Below the pieces are notes generated by a model. The model had not been told where the DNA came from. It saw only the letters and a list, made by a program, of their open reading frames with translations, and searched no databases. The translations under genes were made by a program, and so were the position numbers. 15,614 bases of DNA, from contig CAKOOJ010000012.1 in NCBI GenBank assembly GCA_934098385.1, positions 1 through 15,614 of the forward strand. The letters run 5' to 3'. The DNA is from an uncultured Bacilli bacterium. GTDB lineage: Bacteria; Bacillota_I; Bacilli_A; RF39; UBA660. This document shows positions 7,270 to 15,324 of the stretch, in pieces. Within the stretch, counting starts at the first letter, position 1; each line of letters opens with the position of its first letter.

Positions 7270-7353
7270 AAGACTTTATACTTCTCCTCCGACCTCGAAA
7301 ACTTGTTCGGGGGGGGGGGGGTATAAATAGAAGTGAAAAATAAAGTCTTTTTT
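7270..7353 (+). promoter_or_regulatory. Long leader hairpin with terminator-like end before the surface gene
   Basis: Outer arms AAGACTTTA (7270-7278) and TAAAGTCTT (7341-7349) are perfect complements and end in T6. Inside, ACTTCT (7280-7285) pairs with AGAAGT (7329-7334). At the tip CCTCGAA can pair with TTCGGGG (one U-G pair) and CTCC/CCTCC with further Gs, so the G13 tract is taken into the stem. Read as RNA, this is a candidate intrinsic terminator or attenuator 26 nt before the start codon. It may regulate the gene, or tract length may tune it. Confidence 0.6.
7309..7321. repeat. G13 homopolymer tract
   Basis: Thirteen consecutive G in a strongly AT-rich non-coding region, immediately before TATAAA. 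Tracts like this are typical slippage-driven phase-variation sites upstream of surface genes. Tract length in an assembly may itself be uncertain. Confidence 0.9.
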
Positions 7354-7378
7354 GTGTGTGATAAGAAGGAGGAAAAGT

Positions 7379-9037
7379 ATGAATAGAAAACAAAGAATAA
7401 TAGTAAGTGTAACTGGTATATTTTTAGTATTATTAATATTAGTAGGTCTTACATATGCATATTTTTTAACAAAGATAAAAGGGAATGAAAATAATAAATC
7501 TATCAGTGTTACAACAGCAAATCTTTTACTAGAATATGCAGATGTAAATGATGAATTAATAACAGATAGTGCAGTAGAACCAGGAAAAACATGGACAAAA
7601 ACATTTGTAGCAACAAATAAAGGAAATAAAACTGTTACATATGGAGTAGCACTTGAGAATGTAGTAAATACATTAGAAAGAAAAGAAGATCTAGTATATA
7701 CATTAGATTGTAAACAATATTCTAAAACAGATTTTGCTATAGATAAAACAAATAAGACTGTTACTGGAACTATATCTGGAACATGTAATGGAGTAAGTAA
7801 AGAAACAACATTTCCATCAATAGGAACAATACTAATTGAGAATGATATAGCAGATGATAAAGCACAAGTGTATACATTACTAGTAACATATAAAGAAATG
7901 AATGTAGACCAAAGTGTAGATATGAATAAAACATTTAGTGCAAAAGCAAATATAGTAGATCCAAATAATTTTAATCCTTATGCTAATTCACCATTAAAAG
8001 ATGTAATAGTGGCAAGTGCTAATGCAGCAACAACAAATAGTGACGAAACAAGAACAATATATCAAGAAACTCCTACAACAACACCTGGACAAGCAATATC
8101 TACAGAAACAGAAAAAACACTTTCAAAGACACAAGATGATTATGGAGATAGTTATTACTTTAGAGGAAATGTAGTAGATAATTTTGTAAACTATGCAGGA
8201 ATGTGTTGGAGAATAGTACGTATTGAGGGCGATGGAAGTATAAAACTAATACTTGCATCAGAATTATCATGTAGTGATACAAATGTAACAACAACAAGTG
8301 GATATGCAACAGATGGTGCTGTTGGAGTGCAAGGTACAAAACTAACTGCAATTTATGGATATAAAAAAGTTGAAAAGTATTATGAAGACGATTATATAAA
8401 TAGTTTTGCAAATACTACGGAAAATGTTAGAACAAAATTAAATACGTGGTTACAAACAAAAATAACAAAAGATAGTGATAAAGCACTTCTTAAAAATGAT
8501 AATTGGTGTATAGGAGATAGAATAACATTTTATGATAGTTCTTATAATTTGATTTCTTCAACTAAAACTATAGGTGAATTAATAAATACAAATATCCCAT
8601 TTTATTATAGTACAAATAAAAGATTCAAAAAAGATAATGCACCAACATTAAAATGTGATGGAAGTAATGAAAGAGATGGAGAGGTAGATAAAAATACAAT
8701 AGGAATGTTAACTGCAGATGAAACATTATTTGCCGGTAGTAGTTTTGATAGTAAAAACTTTTTTAATAATTCCACATATTACTTAAATAAAAATGCTACA
8801 TCTAATGATTGGTGGGTTCTTTCACTTTCTGATTTTTATTTAACTGCTGGTGGTTTATTTTCTTATGCTATGAGCAGTACTGGTATTTTAAATAATGGCA
8901 GTATTTTTAGGTACGATGGTTTTTATTCTGTAGGAGGATCTTTAGCTTTTCGTGCTACAGTAACACTTGTACCTAGTACACAAATAACTAGTGGAGATGG
9001 AACAGTGAATAATGCATACGTTGTAAAAACTTCATAA
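7379..9037 (+). CDS. Membrane-anchored surface protein with variable-looking C-terminal domain
   Basis: 552 residues. Residues 7-30 form an N-terminal signal/anchor ending LTYAYF, then a beta-rich region (about 41-195, with a Cys pair at 111 and 136), a Thr/Ser-rich linker (about 215-252) and a C-terminal region containing GMCWRIVRIEGDGSIKL (274-290), WW (478-479) and GDGTVNNAYVV (539-549). The six Cys (111, 136, 276, 298, 377, 426) could form three disulfides. The N-terminal style recalls TasA-like exported proteins. The C-terminus recalls a family of gut Firmicutes surface proteins and, loosely, C-type-lectin-like variable domains; both are recollection, not a search. There is no LPXTG signal. 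The start at 7379 is set by AAGGAGG (7366-7372). Codons in 8810-8965 are T-ending where the rest is mostly A-ending. Confidence 0.75.
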   Translation: MNRKQRIIVSVTGIFLVLLILVGLTYAYFLTKIKGNENNKSISVTTANLLLEYADVNDELITDSAVEPGKTWTKTFVATNKGNKTVTYGVALENVVNTLERKEDLVYTLDCKQYSKTDFAIDKTNKTVTGTISGTCNGVSKETTFPSIGTILIENDIADDKAQVYTLLVTYKEMNVDQSVDMNKTFSAKANIVDPNNFNPYANSPLKDVIVASANAATTNSDETRTIYQETPTTTPGQAISTETEKTLSKTQDDYGDSYYFRGNVVDNFVNYAGMCWRIVRIEGDGSIKLILASELSCSDTNVTTTSGYATDGAVGVQGTKLTAIYGYKKVEKYYEDDYINSFANTTENVRTKLNTWLQTKITKDSDKALLKNDNWCIGDRITFYDSSYNLISSTKTIGELINTNIPFYYSTNKRFKKDNAPTLKCDGSNERDGEVDKNTIGMLTADETLFAGSSFDSKNFFNNSTYYLNKNATSNDWWVLSLSDFYLTAGGLFSYAMSSTGILNNGSIFRYDGFYSVGGSLAFRATVTLVPSTQITSGDGTVNNAYVVKTS

Positions 9038-9056
9038 GACTTTTATAGTCTTTTTT
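9036..9056 (+). terminator. Terminator of the surface-protein gene
   Basis: AAGACT (9036-9041), loop TTTAT, AGTCTT (9047-9052), with T6 from 9051. It overlaps the stop codon. Its sequence strongly resembles the outer arms of the leader hairpin at 7270-7353. Confidence 0.85.
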
Positions 9057-9070
9057 CTTTACAGAAATAA

Positions 9071-9089
9071 ATTTACATTTATTGTAAAT
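9071..9089. promoter_or_regulatory. Operator-like inverted repeat over the racemase promoter
   Basis: ATTTACA (9071-9077), 5-nt spacer, TGTAAAT (9083-9089): a perfect 7-bp inverted repeat that covers the -35 hexamer. It may be a repressor site; the regulator is unknown. Confidence 0.45.
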
Positions 9090-9111
9090 AATAATAGTAA
9101 TATGATATAAT
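9082..9111 (+). promoter_or_regulatory. Promoter of the racemase-ligase-amidotransferase operon
   Basis: TTGTAA (9082-9087), 18-nt spacer, TATAAT (9106-9111) with TG one base upstream. The predicted start near 9117 falls at the Shine-Dalgarno AAGGAAGAG (9116-9124), so the leader would be very short. Confidence 0.7.
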
Positions 9112-9134
9112 TTTTAAGGAAGAGTTGGTATTTT

Positions 9135-10274
9135 ATGTATAGAAAAACTTATGTAGAAATAGATTGTAAAAAGTTAGAAAATAATATAAAAGAAATAAAA
9201 AATAAATATAATGATTATAAATATTATATTGGTGTTGTGAAAGCTAATTGTTATGGTCATGGTATAGAAAGTATAAAATATTTAATAAAGGGTGGAATAA
9301 ATTATTTAGCAACTTCTAGTTTAGAAGAAGCATTAAAAATAAGGAAGTTATATAATGATATTCCAATATTAGTATTAGAACCATTACATTATGAAGATAT
9401 AATAGTTGCTAGTAAAAATAATATAGATATTACAATAGATAATAAAGACTTATTTGATAAACTAATAAATAATAATATAAACATTAAATTTCATATAAAA
9501 ATAGATAGTGGTATGAATAGATTTGGTTTTAAAGATAAAAATGATGTTAAATACGTATTTGATAATTGTAATAAGAGTGTTAAATTAATTGGTATATATA
9601 CACAACTTTATAGTGGTGCAGGAAATAGTTTAAAAAAAGAATTAGAACAATTTAAAGTTTTAACTAGTTTAATTGATTTAAATAGAATAGATATAGTTCA
9701 TATAGATAGAAGTTTGACATTAGAACAACATGAAAAAATTGAATTTGCAAATGGTATAAGGTTAGGAATAGTAATGTATGGATTTAATAAATATAGGTAT
9801 CCACTTTCTTGGAAAAGAAAATTATATAATAAAATATTTAGAGTAAAAGATAATTATAAAGAATCTATTTTAAATCTCGATACAGTATTAAAATTTTATA
9901 CTGAAGTTATAGAAAATAAAAAAGTTAGTAATAATGAAATAATAGGTTATGGTGGTATGTATGATAATAATAGTGATGTTATTGTTGGAATATTACCTTA
10001 TGGATTTGCAGATTACTTATTTATAAATAAAAGTTATGTATATATAAATGGCAAAAAATATAATATAGTTGTTAATTATATGGATGTAACTAGCGTAATA
10101 ATAGATGAAAATGTTAAAGTAGGAGATAAAGTAGAAATATTTGGAGATAATATTAGTATTAGAGAGGCAAGCAGACTAGCAAATGCTAACGTATATAAAA
10201 CAATATGTAGTATTACTAATAGAGTTCCAAGAGTTTATGTTTATAATGATGAAAGAAAAGAAATAGAATATTAG
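9135..10274 (+). CDS. Alanine-racemase-family PLP enzyme, possibly a serine or other amino-acid racemase
   Basis: 379 residues, fold-type III PLP racemase. Seen: PLP Lys in VVKANCYGHG (K36), substrate-loop KIDSGMNRFG (about 122-131), RLGIVMYG with the PLP-contacting Arg, the second catalytic Tyr in GYGGMY, LPYGFADY, and the C-terminal ITNRVPR with Asn362. In typical alanine racemases that segment reads ISYRVPR; its Tyr (Tyr354 in Geobacillus) is Asn in VanT serine racemases. THF is also changed to TQL, and there are about 25 extra residues after MYGF. It makes a D-amino acid, but the substrate may not be alanine. It is first in a tight operon; the ATP-grasp ligase begins 8 nt after its stop. 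I leave the symbol empty because alr would assert specificity. Confidence 0.85.
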   Translation: MYRKTYVEIDCKKLENNIKEIKNKYNDYKYYIGVVKANCYGHGIESIKYLIKGGINYLATSSLEEALKIRKLYNDIPILVLEPLHYEDIIVASKNNIDITIDNKDLFDKLINNNINIKFHIKIDSGMNRFGFKDKNDVKYVFDNCNKSVKLIGIYTQLYSGAGNSLKKELEQFKVLTSLIDLNRIDIVHIDRSLTLEQHEKIEFANGIRLGIVMYGFNKYRYPLSWKRKLYNKIFRVKDNYKESILNLDTVLKFYTEVIENKKVSNNEIIGYGGMYDNNSDVIVGILPYGFADYLFINKSYVYINGKKYNIVVNYMDVTSVIIDENVKVGDKVEIFGDNISIREASRLANANVYKTICSITNRVPRVYVYNDERKEIEY

Positions 10275-10282
10275 GTGATGAT

Positions 10283-11515
10283 ATGAAAGAGTTCAGATGT
10301 TTAATAATAGGGAATGATATAAATGCTTATTACTTAGCAAGATGTTATCATGAATTTACTGGTAAGAAAGCAGATTTAATATCAATAGATATACCAGGAC
10401 AAAAATCATTTGCGTATACAAGATATACTAAAATATTAAATATAAAATATATAGAAAAATTATGGGATGAAAATATATTTTTAAATGCATTAGAAGAATA
10501 TTATATTTTACATAAAGGAGAAAAAATATTACTTGTTAGTAGTAATGAAACTTATGGGGAGTTCATTGCTAAAAATCAAAGTAAATTAAAAAAGAAATTT
10601 TATTTTAATTACCCTAGTGTAGAATTACAAAGAACATTAGTCAATAAAGAAAGTTTTTATAAAACTTATGCTAAAAGTGTTTTAGATTTACCTAAAACTA
10701 TATATTTTGATTGTAAAGTAGATGATAAAGTAAAGAAAAAAATAAATTTTCCTGTAATAGTTAAACCTGCTAATGTAATATTATTTAAACATATTAATTT
10801 TAAGGGTAAGAAAAAAATATATAGACTTAATACTATGGAAGAGTTAAATGAAGTAATAGAGTATTTTAAAAATGGTGGATATGATGATACATTAATTATT
10901 CAAGAATATATTCCTGGAGATGATTCACATCTATTTGATGCAGTAGTTTACGTAGATAAAAATCATGAAGTTAAATTAGTGTCATTCGCACAAATAGGAT
11001 TGCAAGAACATTCATCTAAAATGATAGGTAATGCTGCTGTTTTAATAAATGGTTATTCAGAATTTCCTGGTGTTACAGATCAAATAAATAAAATAAAGAA
11101 ATTTATGGAAAAAATAGAATATCAAGGTTTTGCTGAATTCGATATGAAATATGATGAACGTGATGGAAAATATAAAGTAATGGAAATTAATGCTAGACAA
11201 GGTAGATGTTCATATTATATTACTCCATGTGGATTTAATTTAATTGAAATATTATATAAAGATTTAATATTAAAAGAAGAATTAGATTATCAAATAGTAG
11301 AAAATCAACAATTAGAAACATTTGTACCAAAATATATAGTAAAAAAATATATTACAAATGAAAAATATAAAGAAAAAGTATTAAGTTTATGGAAAGATAG
11401 AGTTAATCCACTTTCTTATAAGAAAGATAATGGCTTCTTACGTAAATTATTATTAATTAAAATTGCTTATAATTATATAGTTGCATATAAGGAAGCAAAC
11501 TGGGATTGGAAGTGA
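10283..11515 (+). CDS. ATP-grasp ligase resembling D-aspartate ligase
   Basis: 410 residues. It matches the D-aspartate--L-lysine ligase family (Asl of Enterococcus faecium) in overall layout: N-terminal LIIGNDINAYYLARCYHE (7-24), FPVIVKPAN (156-164), TLIIQEYIPGDDSH (203-216), YQGFAEFDMKYDERDGKYK (280-298) and VMEINARQGRCSYY (299-312) with metal-binding Glu and Asn. Family members use ATP to join the beta-carboxyl of D-Asp to the Lys side chain of a peptidoglycan precursor in the cytoplasm. The substrate is not proven here. Its place between a racemase and an AsnB-type amidotransferase supports cross-bridge synthesis followed by amidation. The start ATG has AGGTGA overlapping the racemase stop. 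The asparagine-synthase-like gene begins 4 nt after its TGA. Confidence 0.8.
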   Translation: MKEFRCLIIGNDINAYYLARCYHEFTGKKADLISIDIPGQKSFAYTRYTKILNIKYIEKLWDENIFLNALEEYYILHKGEKILLVSSNETYGEFIAKNQSKLKKKFYFNYPSVELQRTLVNKESFYKTYAKSVLDLPKTIYFDCKVDDKVKKKINFPVIVKPANVILFKHINFKGKKKIYRLNTMEELNEVIEYFKNGGYDDTLIIQEYIPGDDSHLFDAVVYVDKNHEVKLVSFAQIGLQEHSSKMIGNAAVLINGYSEFPGVTDQINKIKKFMEKIEYQGFAEFDMKYDERDGKYKVMEINARQGRCSYYITPCGFNLIEILYKDLILKEELDYQIVENQQLETFVPKYIVKKYITNEKYKEKVLSLWKDRVNPLSYKKDNGFLRKLLLIKIAYNYIVAYKEANWDWK

Positions 11516-11519
11516 TATA

Positions 11520-13355
11520 ATGTGTGGATTTTGTGGATTTAGTGATAAAAGAAGTATAAATGATAAAAAGAAAATAATAAAAGATATGTCTGATAGAATT
11601 ATTCATAGAGGACCAGATAGTGATGGATATTATGTAGATAAAAATATTGCTATGGGTTTTAGAAGACTATCCATAATTGATTTAAAAGGTGGGAATCAAC
11701 CATTATATAATGAAGATAAAAGTGTAGTAGTTATGTTTAATGGTGAAATATATAATTTTATGGAATTAAGAAGTGATTTAGAAAAATTAAATCATAAATT
11801 TAAAACTAATAGTGATACCGAAGTAATAGTACATGGATATGAAGAATATGGAACAAATATATTTAAGAAATTACGTGGTATGTTTGGAATAATAATATAT
11901 GATAAAAATAAAAATATATTAGTTGGTGCTAGAGATTACTTTGGTATAAAACCATTTTATTATTATAATAATGATAATTTATTTATGGTAGGAAGTGAAA
12001 TTAAATCTTTCTTATCTCATCCTGATTTTAAGAAAGAGTTAAATAATAAAGTATTAGGAATGTATTTATCTTATGGAACTAACCATTTAGAAGAAACATT
12101 CTTTAAATATACTAAGAAGTTAAAACCAGGACATTATTTAATTTATAAAGATGGTAAAGTTAGTACATATGCTTATCATAAATTAGAATATAATAAAGTT
12201 AATAACAGCTACGAATATTATGAAAAATTAGTAGAAGAAACATTAGAAAGTTCAATTAAATATCATCAAATAAGTGATGTTGAAGTAGGTTCGTACCTAA
12301 GTGGTGGAGTAGATTCATCATATGTTGTTAGTATGGCTAAACCTAATAAGACATTTACTGTTGGATTTTTAGGTAAAGGGTTTAGTGAAATAGATTATGC
12401 TAAAAGTTTATCAGATCATTTTAATGTAAAACATTATAGTAAAGTAATTAGTGAAGATGAATTTTTTGATATATTACCAACAGTACAATATCATTGTGAT
12501 GAACCTAGCGCTAACGTTAGTACAGTTCCATTATATTTTTTAAGTAAACTTGCAAGAAGTCAAGTTAAAGTTGTATTATCTGGAGAAGGTGCTGATGAGA
12601 TGTTTGGTGGTTATAACGAATATAATGATTCTTTAGGTGAAAAATTATATTTATCTTTACCATTATTTATCAGAAGTGGAATATCACATATAATAAAACC
12701 ATTACCATATTTTAAAGGTAAACATACATTAGAAAAATATGGAAAAGATATTAGTAAAAGATATTATAATAAAACAGAAATGTTTTTAAATGATGAAATA
12801 AAAGATATATTAAATGATGATTATATATCAGATATTACTCCTTATGATTTATGTAAACCATATTATAACGAAACAAAAGGTGAAAATGATGTATTAAGAA
12901 AGATGTATATTGACCTTAACTTTTGGCTACCTAATGATATACTTTTAAAAGCAGATAAAATGTCTATGGCAAATAGTGTAGAATTACGTGTACCTTTCTT
13001 AGATAAAGAAGTATGGAATATATCAAAAAAACTTCCTACAAAATTTATGGTACATGACAATCAAACTAAATATATATTTAGACAAGTTGCAAATAAAGTT
13101 ATTCCAACTGAATGGGCTAAAAGAAAAAAATTAGGTTTTCCAGTACCATTTGGTAATTGGATTATGGAAGAAAAATATTATAAAAAAGTAAAAGATATGT
13201 TTAATAAAGATTTTGTTAGTACATTCTTTAATAAAGATAAAATAAACGAAATGTTAGATAATCATTATAATAATTTATTACGTAATGGTAAAAAAATATA
13301 TACTATATATTCATTCTTAATATGGTATGAAAGATTCTTTATAACAGAAAAATAA
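11520..13355 (+). CDS. Glutamine-dependent asparagine-synthase-family amidotransferase (AsnB/AsnH-like)
   Basis: 611 residues, full-length two-domain enzyme. The N-terminal Ntn glutaminase starts MCGFCGF, with Cys2 as nucleophile once Met is removed, then HRGPDSDG (29-36) and FNGEIYN (73-79). The synthetase domain has the ATP-pyrophosphatase loop SGGVDSS (261-267), SGEGADEMFGG (354-364) and KADKMSMANSVELRVPFLD in the second half. Cys must be residue 2, which fixes the start at 11520. The family normally makes Asn from Asp. The Lactococcus homologue AsnH amidates D-Asp in the peptidoglycan cross-bridge, and the operon with a racemase and a D-Asp-ligase-like enzyme favours that role. Free asparagine synthesis remains possible. 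Confidence 0.9.
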   Translation: MCGFCGFSDKRSINDKKKIIKDMSDRIIHRGPDSDGYYVDKNIAMGFRRLSIIDLKGGNQPLYNEDKSVVVMFNGEIYNFMELRSDLEKLNHKFKTNSDTEVIVHGYEEYGTNIFKKLRGMFGIIIYDKNKNILVGARDYFGIKPFYYYNNDNLFMVGSEIKSFLSHPDFKKELNNKVLGMYLSYGTNHLEETFFKYTKKLKPGHYLIYKDGKVSTYAYHKLEYNKVNNSYEYYEKLVEETLESSIKYHQISDVEVGSYLSGGVDSSYVVSMAKPNKTFTVGFLGKGFSEIDYAKSLSDHFNVKHYSKVISEDEFFDILPTVQYHCDEPSANVSTVPLYFLSKLARSQVKVVLSGEGADEMFGGYNEYNDSLGEKLYLSLPLFIRSGISHIIKPLPYFKGKHTLEKYGKDISKRYYNKTEMFLNDEIKDILNDDYISDITPYDLCKPYYNETKGENDVLRKMYIDLNFWLPNDILLKADKMSMANSVELRVPFLDKEVWNISKKLPTKFMVHDNQTKYIFRQVANKVIPTEWAKRKKLGFPVPFGNWIMEEKYYKKVKDMFNKDFVSTFFNKDKINEMLDNHYNNLLRNGKKIYTIYSFLIWYERFFITEK

Positions 13356-13379
13356 TCTACGTTTTGTAGATTTTTTTTT
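13346..13379. terminator. Bidirectional terminator between amidotransferase and sortase genes
   Basis: AATCTAC (13354-13360), loop GTTTT, GTAGATT (13366-13372). On + it is followed by T9. On - it is followed by ATTTTT, so it can also end the convergent sortase transcript. Confidence 0.88.
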
Positions 13380-13394
13380 ATTTTATAATATTTA

Positions 13395-15023
13395 TTATTC
13401 TTTTATAAGTACTGCGTGAATAACTAATCTAGTTGCACTATTTGTAGTACTAGTACCACATGTTGATAGAGTAAGTATATGATCGTTTTTAGAAACATTA
13501 ACACCAAAATCGTACATACTTCTACCGCGTATCATATCTAGAAATTTTTGATATTCATCTAAATCACCAAAATTTGCATATAAATAATCATTTGTAACAG
13601 GTATTTTATAGATAGAAAATATTTTCCATTTCATATTTTTTACTTTAGTATTAAATGTTATTATTTGATTATCTGGATTTTTATACCATGACTCATTAGT
13701 AACATATCTAAGAGTTCCAAACATTAAACCGGTTCTGGAATTGTGTCCCCATAAGATAGTATTATTACTTAGATTATAAATATTATTTCTATAGTCCATA
13801 AATATCCAACCGTATGAATTTGTTTTTTTATTAAAATCCTTTTTTAAATAGTAATCATTATCTGTGTGTTGTACTACTGGGTAATTTACTTTTGTATTAT
13901 TAACTGTTAACCAACCAACTGTTTCGTTGTTAATATTTGATAACTCCTCAAATATTTGATTATATTTAGTATAATATGGACTTGGTGCTGTATTTTTTGT
14001 GTTTTGTTCTTCATTTTCTTCAGTATCTATATATTCTATATCTGGTTGTTCTTCAGTAGTGGCTTCATAATCATCTAATATGTCTGTAAGTTTATCATTA
14101 ATGTTTTTTACGTTATGTTCGTTTTTATAATTTTTATAGTAATCAATGCCACCAAATATAAGTGCTCCTATTAATATAACTATGCAAATATATTTTAAAG
14201 TAACAAAATTTAATTGTTTGAAGAAATTCTTTCTTTTATATTTTTCTGAATAAACTATTTTAAAATCAATATTAGCATATTCTAAATAATTTTTATATAA
14301 TTCTTTTAAATAATTTATAGAATTAACAATAATATTTACGTTGTCATTTTCATAAAATATTATTATTTTATCTTTTATATTATATTCTTTAAATATATCT
14401 ATAATACTATATATTAAATCATTAGTATAATTTTTAATATGTATTTCTTTTAGATATTTATTTATTTTTATAAACGTTCTAAAATCCTCTAATTCTTTTT
14501 TATCAAAATTTTTTGTGATTACTATTTTTTTCTTATAATATATATCTGAATATTTGTATAATTTATTATCTTCCATAAATTTACTTACAAAGAATATTTC
14601 ACTTCTTACATCAATTTTTATATTTTTATTAATATCTAATCTTTCTAATAGATAGGGTGGAATATCATAACAATTAATGTATTCTAGTGTATGGTTGTCT
14701 AATAATTTCATAAATATTTCATAGTCAATTGTTTTATCTTCACTAATAAGTAATTTTTTTATAGTTGTAGAGTTATGTATTAAATCAAGTGTTAGAGTAG
14801 TGAGTTCTATATTATTGACTCTTACTTTATCTATTTTATTTTTTAATATAATTGTATTTAAGAAACTGCTAACTAACTCTATATTATCTTTTATATATGA
14901 TTTTGAAAATAATAATTCTTTAGTATCAATTATATTAGTATTGTTTAAGTTTTTATTTTCTTTTTTATTAATTAGACTTATTGTAAGTAATGTATTATTT
15001 ATTTTAATTAATATATTATTCAT
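13395..15023 (-). CDS. Class B sortase with large N-terminal cytoplasmic extension
   Basis: 542 residues, about twice the usual class B sortase. Residues 1-270 are hydrophilic, lack a signal peptide, and I recognise no domain; hydrophobic periodicity suggests alternating strands and helices. One membrane span follows (about 274-293, YICIVILIGALIFGGI), then an acidic linker (about 318-340) and the extracellular sortase (from about 355): WGHN with catalytic His427, TLSTCG with Cys522, and Arg532 in TRLVIHAVL. Sortases cleave a C-terminal sorting motif and join the protein to the cell wall or to another protein. No substrate with such a motif is in the window. The start at 15023 has AAGTGA upstream and a promoter at 15061-15089; it is a single-gene unit. 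Confidence 0.9.
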   Translation of the reverse strand: MNNILIKINNTLLTISLINKKENKNLNNTNIIDTKELLFSKSYIKDNIELVSSFLNTIILKNKIDKVRVNNIELTTLTLDLIHNSTTIKKLLISEDKTIDYEIFMKLLDNHTLEYINCYDIPPYLLERLDINKNIKIDVRSEIFFVSKFMEDNKLYKYSDIYYKKKIVITKNFDKKELEDFRTFIKINKYLKEIHIKNYTNDLIYSIIDIFKEYNIKDKIIIFYENDNVNIIVNSINYLKELYKNYLEYANIDFKIVYSEKYKRKNFFKQLNFVTLKYICIVILIGALIFGGIDYYKNYKNEHNVKNINDKLTDILDDYEATTEEQPDIEYIDTEENEEQNTKNTAPSPYYTKYNQIFEELSNINNETVGWLTVNNTKVNYPVVQHTDNDYYLKKDFNKKTNSYGWIFMDYRNNIYNLSNNTILWGHNSRTGLMFGTLRYVTNESWYKNPDNQIITFNTKVKNMKWKIFSIYKIPVTNDYLYANFGDLDEYQKFLDMIRGRSMYDFGVNVSKNDHILTLSTCGTSTTNSATRLVIHAVLIKE

Positions 15024-15060
15024 TTCATCACTTACTTTCTATTATTATTTTACATATATA

Positions 15061-15089
15061 ATATTACCATATTTGTTATTAAAATACAA
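15061..15089 (-). promoter_or_regulatory. Promoter of the sortase gene
   Basis: On the - strand: TTGTAT (15089-15084), 17-nt spacer, TAATAT (15066-15061). The predicted start is about 30 nt before the ATG. Confidence 0.65.
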
Positions 15090-15211
15090 ATAAAATTACT
15101 GGTATGTAGGCTTCATAAAGTAGACGTATTTAATTATGAATGTTTAACATAAACTTTTAACTGTTCTCTTATTTTATATTTTTACATCTTAAAGAAAGAA
15201 CGATAGATGCA

Positions 15212-15289
15212 ATGAAAAAAAGAACTTTTATAATAAAAGTCATTTGTCTTATTACAAACATTTTATTATTTTCTACTTTACTAGGTTAG
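15212..15289 (+). CDS. Possible 25-residue hydrophobic peptide
   Basis: Short ORF from ATG 15212 to TAG. A Lys/Arg-rich start (MKKRT) is followed by a hydrophobic stretch (FIIKVICLITNILLFSTLLG). The ribosome site is weak (AAAGAAAG, 15191-15198). It resembles the peptide at 6815 in size, polarity and position before a terminator. The rest of 15090-15540 has no other gene I can support. No leader repeat shared with the 15364-15394 element was found, so coding status rests only on composition. Confidence 0.3.
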   Translation: MKKRTFIIKVICLITNILLFSTLLG

Positions 15290-15324
15290 GAATAAAAAAA
15301 TAAGAGATACAATTATTTTCATAT

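Noticed and set aside
7352..7378. Extending the surface protein upstream to 7352
   Set aside because: It would start in the T-tail of the leader hairpin with no ribosome site, while ATG 7379 follows AAGGAGG and begins a proper signal/anchor sequence.
8810..8965. A complete diversity-generating retroelement
   Set aside because: No reverse transcriptase, accessory gene or template repeat is visible; only a possible target-like segment is present.
7379..9037. The surface protein as a substrate of the nearby sortase
   Set aside because: Its C-terminus has no LPXTG/NPQTN-like motif, membrane span or basic tail. It is anchored by its N-terminus instead.
11481..11519. Extending the AsnB-like protein upstream to 11481
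   Set aside because: The glutaminase needs Cys at residue 2, which only ATG 11520 provides. The upstream part overlaps the ATP-grasp gene.
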